Source of the DNA: an uncultured Bacteroidales bacterium
GTDB lineage: Bacteria; Bacteroidota; Bacteroidia; Bacteroidales; UBA932
Reading direction: 5' to 3'
Assembly: GCA_944326365.1 (NCBI GenBank)
Contig: CALVDR010000004.1
Coordinates: forward strand, 62,001 to 126,000
DNA: 64,000 nt
Shown piece by piece: positions 58,093 to 64,000 of the stretch (position 1 is its first letter; the number at the start of each line of letters is the position of its first letter). The translations under genes were made by a program, and so were the position numbers. The notes beneath the pieces are model-generated. The model searched no databases. It saw only the letters and a list, made by a program, of their open reading frames with translations, and was not told the DNA's origin.

Positions 58093-59466
58093 CTACTCCT
58101 GATAAAACAGAAGCGTCCCCCATCCGATCTGGTCGAAATTTGAAGTCGTCTCCGCTCCGTCCTTATTGTTATATCTGCTGTCTCCTGCCCCGCAGTCTCC
58201 CGTCAGCTCCCCGTCTGTGTATCGAAGCTGTTCGGCGAATTGCTTTGTATAATGCAATTGCTTGTCACTCAGTCCTTCAGACTTGTAGTGGCTGTAGATC
58301 AGGTCCCAGCACGGACGGATGGTTCCACGTCCGTCAGAAGACACAGCCGTATGTATGGCGCCGTGTGTCTGGTTCCGGCATTCGCAACCAGTGCAATAGC
58401 TGTATTCGGTGAACGGCATTTCTACAGTCGGATAAGGATTGCTGTTGTACATCGCAGTGTATTCGAACATCGAAAGCACTAAATTGTCCTCCATGCCCCA
58501 GAAATCGATGCCGATATTCCATGCCATCTGGCACAATTCGGCGCAAACGGCAGAAACGAGAGTCGCATGTCCCTGGTCTCGCCCGGACTCCATGCATTGT
58601 GCTATAGGGGTGGCAGTCAGGCCCGCAGGATCTGCCACTGGAGCATACGGAATCATATTGTGCAGTGCACCGCTGCCTTCACCCTCACGGAAATTCTGAT
58701 ATACGAAGTTTATCATTTCCACATTTTCAGTGTAAATGCCGATAGCGAGGATGGATGCCAGATTGGCCAGTTCCCAGTTCGACCAATAGTGAAGGTTGCA
58801 GACATTTTCTCCTCCATGCGTGGTGATGAATTCGTGGTTTATCGGATACCAGAGAGTCGTCATCCAGGTCTTGAATGCGTTCTGGTCAGCCTCTTCCCAG
58901 CCGTCAAAATCACGGAGAAGTTCTGCCGCATTGGCGAACTGGTAACCCTGGAATCCGGCTGCAAGATTGAAGTCCGCATCGTTGGATGTGATCTTAGTAC
59001 ATGTGGCTGCCCAGTCGTTGAGAATCTTCACGGCTGTGGTCGCATAATCCCTGTTCCCGGAAATGTGATAGCGGAGAGCCAGTTCGAAAGCCGCTGCGGC
59101 ATCCCGGCCGGCATTGAGTACATTCTGGCTGCTTACTCCGGTTCCGGCAGGATCACCACGGACAAGTATTTCCACTGGATTTGCCGTATATCCTTTTACA
59201 GCATATTTGCTGTCGCAAAGCTCCAGCCAGCATTTGTATGCGGGGTCGGTCTCATCAGCAGCTGCAACTGCCGCTTTTGCCCTGTTGATGTCATCCATTG
59301 TCACATAAGCGCACGGGTGGTTGAATTCGTAAGTCGTCGGATAGACGAATTCTTCTTCCTCCTTTGGAGTAAGGTCCACCTCGCCTTCATAGAGGAAGTC
59401 GGTGCAGGCTCCGGCACAGAGAAGTGCCGGAACTGCAGCCAATATCGTTATCAAAGTCTTTTTCAT
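58093..59466 (-). CDS. Alginate-lyase-family (alpha/alpha toroid) lipoprotein, PUL 2
   Basis: The start at 59466 (MKKTLITILAAVPALLCAGAC) gives a lipoprotein signal and 457 residues; the frame upstream to 59571 runs through non-coding palindromes. The mature protein is an alpha-helical toroid like the alginate lyase superfamily (HPCAYVTMDDINRAKAAVAA at the start, NLAAGFQGYQFANAAELLRD, then NLHYWSNWELANLASILAIG and MESGRDQGHATLVSAVCAEL). The N-W-x-N and the GRDQGHA segments hold the residues placed at the active site in relatives. The polymer cut is probably uronic-acid rich, but related toroid enzymes include hydrolases. It is placed between the Ig-like and fimbrillin-like lipoproteins of the second PUL. 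Confidence 0.78.
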   Translation of the reverse strand: MKKTLITILAAVPALLCAGACTDFLYEGEVDLTPKEEEEFVYPTTYEFNHPCAYVTMDDINRAKAAVAAADETDPAYKCWLELCDSKYAVKGYTANPVEILVRGDPAGTGVSSQNVLNAGRDAAAAFELALRYHISGNRDYATTAVKILNDWAATCTKITSNDADFNLAAGFQGYQFANAAELLRDFDGWEEADQNAFKTWMTTLWYPINHEFITTHGGENVCNLHYWSNWELANLASILAIGIYTENVEMINFVYQNFREGEGSGALHNMIPYAPVADPAGLTATPIAQCMESGRDQGHATLVSAVCAELCQMAWNIGIDFWGMEDNLVLSMFEYTAMYNSNPYPTVEMPFTEYSYCTGCECRNQTHGAIHTAVSSDGRGTIRPCWDLIYSHYKSEGLSDKQLHYTKQFAEQLRYTDGELTGDCGAGDSRYNNKDGAETTSNFDQIGWGTLLFYQE

Positions 59467-59516
59467 GTTTTCTATATCTTTATGATATTCCTTTTTTCGC
59501 TCTGGGAGATTTCTAA

Positions 59517-59536
59517 TTTCCAGGAATTCCTGGAAA
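59517..59536. promoter_or_regulatory. 20-base perfect palindrome upstream of the lyase gene
   Basis: TTTCCAGGAATTCCTGGAAA is perfectly self-complementary and lies 50 bases before the lyase ATG. Neighbouring bases 59560-59620 contain further short GC-rich hairpins (for example CCCATTTTATGGG on the minus strand). It could be an operator or an RNA processing hairpin within the operon. Confidence 0.5.
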
Positions 59537-59626
59537 AGGACGGCAGAAAGCGAACACCATTGCGCCCGCATAGGGAGGGCCCATAAAATGGGAGGGGTGT
59601 GAGCGGTGCCGCCCCTTTCCAGAATT

Positions 59627-61204
59627 TTATTCGTATGTGATTCCCGTTTCGGCAGACCATTCCGTCAGGAAGGCATTCAGATCGGCCTCGCTTGCGAAAG
59701 TCTTGAACCAGAAGAACCTGTACATGAGAGAACTTGCGTCAGGAGCAGTCTCGATATCTGCATATTTTATCTGGAATGTCGAGAATGTGCCGACAGTCCC
59801 GTCAGGGAACGCTCCGCCGGTAGCGAAGTTCTGGGTATCCAGGTCATAAACGAAGATGGCAGAACCGTCGCTGCAGAGATATTTCTTCTTCCACTTGTTG
59901 TTGCTGCCGCCGAAGTTGCCGGAGAACTTGGTCCCGTCTTCGGTATTTCCGCTGGTGTCCAGATTAATGTTTCTCTTGGAAATGCCTTCGATACCCATGT
60001 CCACGAAGTCATCGAACCTGAAACAGATTATAGGGAAGTCCTTGGAAATGTATGTAGTCTGCGTTCTCTTGAAGTCGCCTCTGGCCTTTGTGGCATTCTG
60101 CTGGTAAGGGATGATTTCCACATAGTTTTCTTTCCCGCCTTCTTTCCAAGTGACGGTCTGTCCGTTGTTGGCTCTGTCCCACAGCAGATTGTTCTCATCT
60201 GCAAATACATCGTTGTAGTATCCAGCAGGGATATTCAGAGTGAACTCGGCTGATTTGGCGAAGCCGTCCCCTGCCTCTCCGTCCTCAGGACAGATGGCGG
60301 AAATACGCACGCTTCCGTACTTCTTGAACGTCACGACACCGTTTTCCACAGTGGCTACTGTCTCGTCGCTCGAAGTCCAAGTGATCTGTGACAGGGTGCA
60401 TTCGGAAGGATTTGTCTCGAAATCTACCGTATAGTTCAAATCACTCATGGAGAAGATGTCATCGGCTTCGGGAGCATCGGTAAACCTGATGCCCAGAGGC
60501 ATGATGATCTGGTCCACATAGATGTCAAAAGTCTTGGTTGCCGGATTCTCGGCATCGAGTGCGGTAGCCGTGATGGTCACTTTCCCGACAGATACGCCTG
60601 TCACTACTCCGGATATCGGGTCTACGGTGGCGACAGCTTCATCTCCTGAACTCCAGAGCACGCTCCTGTAGGTGGCTTCGGCAGGGGTAATGGCAGCAGT
60701 CAGTGTCATCGTTTCCCCTATGTAGCATGCAGGAAGCCCGTCCTTGGTCATGGTGGCATCGCTGGTGATTTCAATGCCTGTAGCCGGGACGGCGGTTTCC
60801 ACCACCTTTATATGAAGGGTGGCTGACGCCAATGTATTCACCGTGACCGGTGAAATGGTTATGTTGGCCTCACCTGCTTTTACTGCTGTGACAAGCCCCG
60901 ATTCATCGACCGTGATCACGCTTTCGTCCGAAGGCTCCCATTTCATTTCAGGGAAAGTGATCTCTGAAAGGTCTTCCGGCACAGTGGTGAATTCAAGCTG
61001 GATGGACTCGCCCTTTATCATCGGCAGGGTCCGGGAGCCTGTTTGCGAGTCAATATAGATCTTGGCTTCGTTTTCCGTATCCATCACGATGCTGACAGAT
61101 TCCGTCAGCGTAGCCGGGTCCATGATCTCCAGCTTTTCCTCCGTGCAGGAAACGACCGGGACCATGATAGCCGCTATGGATAAGTATTTCAATATCTTGT
61201 TCAT
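59627..61204 (-). CDS. Surface lipoprotein with bacterial Ig-like (BIG2) domains, PUL 2
   Basis: The start at 61204 (MNKILKYLSIAAIMVPVVSC) gives a lipoprotein signal and 525 residues. Three Ig-like BIG2 repeats follow, recognisable by the phrases EPSDESVITVDESGLVTAVK, WSSGDEAVATVDPISGVVTG and WTSSDETVATVENGVVTFKK, each an alternation typical of the fold. The C-terminal 200 residues (DVFADENNLLWDRANNGQTV ... PIICFRFDDFV ... RFFWFKTFASEADLNAFL) form a separate domain with a W/F-rich end like that of the 56302-57759 protein. The position after SusC and SusD is where surface glycan-binding proteins are found. The Ig repeats would act as a spacer holding the C-terminal binding domain away from the membrane. 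Confidence 0.8.
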   Translation of the reverse strand: MNKILKYLSIAAIMVPVVSCTEEKLEIMDPATLTESVSIVMDTENEAKIYIDSQTGSRTLPMIKGESIQLEFTTVPEDLSEITFPEMKWEPSDESVITVDESGLVTAVKAGEANITISPVTVNTLASATLHIKVVETAVPATGIEITSDATMTKDGLPACYIGETMTLTAAITPAEATYRSVLWSSGDEAVATVDPISGVVTGVSVGKVTITATALDAENPATKTFDIYVDQIIMPLGIRFTDAPEADDIFSMSDLNYTVDFETNPSECTLSQITWTSSDETVATVENGVVTFKKYGSVRISAICPEDGEAGDGFAKSAEFTLNIPAGYYNDVFADENNLLWDRANNGQTVTWKEGGKENYVEIIPYQQNATKARGDFKRTQTTYISKDFPIICFRFDDFVDMGIEGISKRNINLDTSGNTEDGTKFSGNFGGSNNKWKKKYLCSDGSAIFVYDLDTQNFATGGAFPDGTVGTFSTFQIKYADIETAPDASSLMYRFFWFKTFASEADLNAFLTEWSAETGITYE

Positions 61205-61288
61205 ATTCATTCTTTTGTTTATTGTCATTTCTTTTTTTCCGTGGATGCAGAGAGTCCGGGATTGCAGGATAGTGCTGGCGAGCACCAT

Positions 61289-61425
61289 TTTTCTTTTGCT
61301 CCCTGTCAGGAGGGCACGTAGCGGATGCCGCTATTCTTTTGCTGCCGGTCAGAATGACGCGTAGCAGGCACCATTGCCTCTGTCAAGAGGCACCTTTGTA
61401 TCAGGTGCCTGCGGCGTCATTCCGA
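61289..61425. other. Hairpin-rich gap between susD and the Ig-like lipoprotein gene
   Basis: On the minus strand GGCACCT and AGGTGCC form a hairpin near 61388-61408. GTCATTC-type sequences near 61355 and 61425 face each other, and a roughly 13-base string around GAGCAAAAGAA is repeated. GCGAGCACCATTTTTCT (61278-61294) duplicates 58034-58050. No reading frame is visible. Such hairpins can protect or trim segments of a PUL transcript, which would let SusC/D be made in larger amounts. Confidence 0.4.
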
Positions 61426-63153
61426 CTACTCCCATCCCGGATTCGGCTTCAGTTCCGGATTCAGCTGCAGCTCATCGCTCGGGATAGGCAGGAGATAGTT
61501 CCTTTCATTCCATTCCCTTCCGTTATAGAGGATGATGTAGCCTTCGCTGTTCGTACTGTATGGCATGTTGTTCCAGTTCTGCCCGAACCATGTGTCGTCA
61601 GTGTACTTGATACCGAGCAGATCCTTAGGCATTTCGGTTTCCGCAGTCTTCCAGCGTTTGAGGTCATCTATCCTGAAACCTTCGAAAGCCAGTTCCACGG
61701 TACGTTCGGCCCTGATTTCCTTACGCATGTCGAGATGATGGTCAGTCACGAGGGCATTCGACAGCTTGGTCATCGTCGGATTCGAACGGCGGCGCACCAG
61801 ATTCAGTGATTCGTCCAGCTGTGCGTCAGTGATGCTTCCGTTCAGTTCATAGACGGCTTCGGCATAGTTCAGGAGCACTTCCGCATAGCGGATGATAGGA
61901 TAGTCGTAGCCTTCGGATTCGTCCTGAACCGCACGCTCGGTAGCCCATTTGTAGACCTGATAGCCGGAATTGGTTCGGCGGTCTGCCGTCTGGCCGGCCT
62001 CGTCCTCTTCCCATGTGGTCCTGGATTCCGTGTCGTTGGTCCAGTATGTCTGCCCGTTCATGAGCAGAGTTCCGTTCATACGCAGGTCTCTGTTCTCGAA
62101 CTCGGTGTTCGCACCTGACTCTCCCATCCATTGCGTATTGCCGTCGGCATCTATAGGGAGACCGTTCTGGCATCTGTAGATGCGTGCGAGGTTGTTTGTT
62201 CCGCGTATGGCACCCTGGGTGAAGGCGTGGGTGATGTTGTAGCCTATCGGTTTGAGAGTCTCGTCGTGCCTGCGGTAGAAGATATATTCACGGTTGTCAG
62301 CCTTGGTGAGTCCTGCAGGGTTGCACTGCACGTTTTCGAGGATGAACATGTAGCGGTAGCTGTCCCGTCCGCCGAGAACATCGCTGTAAAAAAGTTCATA
62401 CGGTCCTGCCATGACTTTCTGTGCCGCATTCACTGCTTCCGTAAGGAATTCCGATGATGCTGCAGCGTCTCCGCCATGGAATTTCTGCCATGTGCCCTCA
62501 TACAGGCCGATACGTGAAAGATATGCCCACGCTGCGTAGCTGCACACACGTCCGTCGGCGGAAGGAGTCTCCGGAAGGAGTTCCGCAGCCGCCTTCAGGT
62601 CTGCGATACAGTTTCTGATGACAGAGATCCTGTTTGTCCTCGGTCCGTAGAGGATTTCATTGTCCACGTCTACAGGTACGTCCGTATAGATGCAGTCGCC
62701 GAACATCTGCACGAGCTCGAAATAAAGGTAAGCCCTGAAGAAATAGGCTTCGCCCATCGGCTCTTCTATGTCGGTCTGAGGCTCGAAACCAGCCGCTTTC
62801 TGCAGAAGCAGGTTCACGTAGTAGATTCTCTTGTAAATCTGCTTGTAGTTCTCGTCGGTGGACGGAATGGAGTTGTTTCCTGCGCTGAAGTTGTTTATGC
62901 TGGCTTCGCACATGAGGTCCGAACGCGTGTCCGCATGAGGACCGTCCGCAACCCTGTTCATGTAGGTCAGACTTGTGGATGCCCTGAAATCGGAGGTCCA
63001 CTCGTAGAATTCGTCTGCAAAGAGGGTGAAATTGTCGGCCTTGTCCCATACCTGAGTGTCGGAAAGCTGTTTTTCAGGGCTGAAATCCAAACACGACACA
63101 GCCGTCAGGGCGGCACCGGCAATACTTGCTAATTTCAATATAATGTGTTTCAT
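61426..63153 (-). CDS. SusD/RagB-family outer-membrane glycan-binding lipoprotein (PUL 2)
   Basis: I start at 63153 because AAGGA lies nine bases ahead; the ATG at 63159 is only three bases from that site. The protein has 575 residues with a lipoprotein signal (LKLASIAGAALTAVSCLDFS) and the SusD lead SPEKQLSDTQVWDKADNFTL. It ends with the family signature (LDMRKEIRAERTVELAFEGFRIDDLKRW, seen in two parts) and INPELKPNPGW-like text. It is 13 bases after the SusC gene and should work with it. The difference in sequence from the SusD at 47385 suggests a different glycan. Confidence 0.94.
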   Translation of the reverse strand: MKHIILKLASIAGAALTAVSCLDFSPEKQLSDTQVWDKADNFTLFADEFYEWTSDFRASTSLTYMNRVADGPHADTRSDLMCEASINNFSAGNNSIPSTDENYKQIYKRIYYVNLLLQKAAGFEPQTDIEEPMGEAYFFRAYLYFELVQMFGDCIYTDVPVDVDNEILYGPRTNRISVIRNCIADLKAAAELLPETPSADGRVCSYAAWAYLSRIGLYEGTWQKFHGGDAAASSEFLTEAVNAAQKVMAGPYELFYSDVLGGRDSYRYMFILENVQCNPAGLTKADNREYIFYRRHDETLKPIGYNITHAFTQGAIRGTNNLARIYRCQNGLPIDADGNTQWMGESGANTEFENRDLRMNGTLLMNGQTYWTNDTESRTTWEEDEAGQTADRRTNSGYQVYKWATERAVQDESEGYDYPIIRYAEVLLNYAEAVYELNGSITDAQLDESLNLVRRRSNPTMTKLSNALVTDHHLDMRKEIRAERTVELAFEGFRIDDLKRWKTAETEMPKDLLGIKYTDDTWFGQNWNNMPYSTNSEGYIILYNGREWNERNYLLPIPSDELQLNPELKPNPGWE

Positions 63154-63166
63154 ATCCATGATTCCT

Positions 63167-64000
63167 TTAGAATGTTAAGTTCACGCCGAATGAGAAGCCT
63201 CTCATGAACGGATATCTGTAGGTGGCTGAAGCGCCGCTTCCGAGATTGTCACCGCTTCGTGCTTCAGGATCCCATCCGTCGAGAATCTTCGAATATTCCC
63301 AGAGGTCCGTGCCGGTGAAGTAGATACGGCAGCCGGAAACCACATTCTGCTTTTCGAACAGTTTTGAAGGGAATGTATATCCGAGTGTGAGGTTCTTCAG
63401 CCTGATGTATGCACCGTCGGATGCGGACCATGAGGAAGCCTGGTAGTTGTAGCTGTTGATGGCTCCGTCATCCGTGTACGGGCAGTAGTGGCCGTCAGGA
63501 TTTTCCGTACTCCAGATATTTCCTATGGACTGGTTGGTGGTGTTCGTGTAGAACGCACGCATAGGCACAGTCCAGTTGTTGATGCCGTTCCACATGGTCC
63601 TGTTGGCGGCTCCCTGGAATACTATGGAGAAGTCTATGCCTTTCCACTGGATTCCGGCATTGATGGAATACTGGATTTCAGGATCGTCAGGTCCGAGATA
63701 TACGTAGTCATTGTAGTCGAGTCTGCCGTCATTGTTCACGTCAGCGAACATATTGTCTCCGACACGGAGATTGTTCGGCATGCCGATGCCGTTGTTCTCG
63801 TAATATTTGTCGATGTATGCCTGGCGCATTTCCTCGTTTTCGATCTTTCCGGCATAGCGGAGTCCGAAGAGAGCGTTGATAGGGTAGCCCTCACGGTTGT
63901 CCACATATCCGTTTTCGATGGTAGCCGCGCCTCCGAAGTCCACCAGCTCGTTGCGCGCGAAGGTGAATGTCCCTCCGATGGAGTAGGAGAAGTCCTTGCC
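63167..64000 (-). CDS. SusC/RagA-family TonB-dependent transporter, N-terminal part beyond window (PUL 2)
   Basis: The frame is open to the right edge: the text GKDFSYSIGGTFTFARNELVD continues straight into DFGGAATIENGYVDNREGYP. The 277 residues visible are the C-terminal barrel strands, with typical SusC phrases DVNNDGRLDYNDYVYLGPDDP, FSIVFQGAANRTMWNGINNW, LKNLTLGYTFPSKLFEKQNV (each shown in short pieces), and the terminal strand FMRGFSFGVNLTF ending in Phe. The internal ATG at 63943 is not the real start, because the protein normally has about 1000 residues. It is followed by susD after 13 bases. Confidence 0.93.
   Translation of the reverse strand, partial: GKDFSYSIGGTFTFARNELVDFGGAATIENGYVDNREGYPINALFGLRYAGKIENEEMRQAYIDKYYENNGIGMPNNLRVGDNMFADVNNDGRLDYNDYVYLGPDDPEIQYSINAGIQWKGIDFSIVFQGAANRTMWNGINNWTVPMRAFYTNTTNQSIGNIWSTENPDGHYCPYTDDGAINSYNYQASSWSASDGAYIRLKNLTLGYTFPSKLFEKQNVVSGCRIYFTGTDLWEYSKILDGWDPEARSGDNLGSGASATYRYPFMRGFSFGVNLTF

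Noticed and set aside
63167-63943. A 258-residue protein starting at the internal ATG at 63943
   Set aside because: The frame continues unbroken to the window edge with normal SusC sequence, so this is the C-terminal part of a full-length transporter.
1-64000. tRNA, rRNA, transposase or prophage genes
   Set aside because: Scanning the intergenic gaps gave no cloverleaf with anticodon and CCA-type end, no rRNA-like sequence, and no transposase or phage protein motif.

Overview
This window looks like a chromosome segment of a Bacteroidota bacterium, most likely order Bacteroidales. The reasons are the SusC/SusD pairs, a hybrid two-component system (HTCS), a FecI/FecR-type sigma and anti-sigma pair, fimbrillin-like lipoproteins, the hemD-DUF4271 neighbourhood, menaquinone genes (menA, menG), and several start-proximal boxes matching the Bacteroides -7 promoter consensus TAnnTTTG. 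I saw no rRNA, tRNA, CRISPR array, transposase or integrase.

Layout. 1-5.6 kb: a CusA/CzcA-type RND metal pump (cut by the window edge) with its His-rich adaptor lipoprotein, a self-standing AAA/DUF234-type ATPase and a Fur-family regulator. 5.6-7.9 kb: an acyl-CoA synthetase with an XRE-cupin regulator. 8-11.8 kb: a dipeptide epimerase, a Fic protein and an NlpC/P60 peptidase, which suggests peptidoglycan-peptide use. 11.8-22.6 kb: a minus-strand run of secreted carbohydrate enzymes (putative esterase, GH88, GH43, heparinase II/III-type lyase, GH28-like, GH97) with no SusCD. It is transcribed away from a divergent 1367-residue HTCS (22.8-26.9 kb). The GH88, lyase and GH28 content points to a uronic-acid-containing glycan such as a pectin-like polymer. 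26.9-34.6 kb: housekeeping genes lolD, trmN6, lepA, menA, menG, yidD, rnpA, hemD, DUF4271 and yciH.

35.5-56.1 kb: a polysaccharide utilisation locus (PUL) on the minus strand. It runs ECF sigma, SGNH esterase, FecR, SusC with an STN signalling domain, SusD, secreted FAD oxidoreductase, GH43, a fimbrillin-like lipoprotein, a three-module SGNH/alpha-galactosidase-like/GH5-like enzyme, and GH3. The likely control circuit is: glycan binding at SusC/D, STN-FecR contact, sigma release, then transcription of susC. This PUL is bracketed by copies of the same palindromic repeat family (35480-35772, and 55441-55640 plus 55873-56106) and has a chimeric gene relic at its left edge. By-eye counts suggest lower GC than the HTCS cluster. 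56.3-64 kb: a second PUL (SusC cut by the right edge, SusD, Ig-like lipoprotein, alginate-lyase-family protein, fimbrillin-like lipoprotein).

The least expected items are: (1) a family of modular palindromic repeats; (2) a structured intergenic element present twice, with one stem changed in sequence but still paired; (3) two very short proteins (44 and 52 aa) sharing a Y-x-x-P-E motif, each directly upstream of a fimbrillin-like lipoprotein gene; (4) a nine-G tract inside the HTCS reading frame; and (5) the three-module enzyme.
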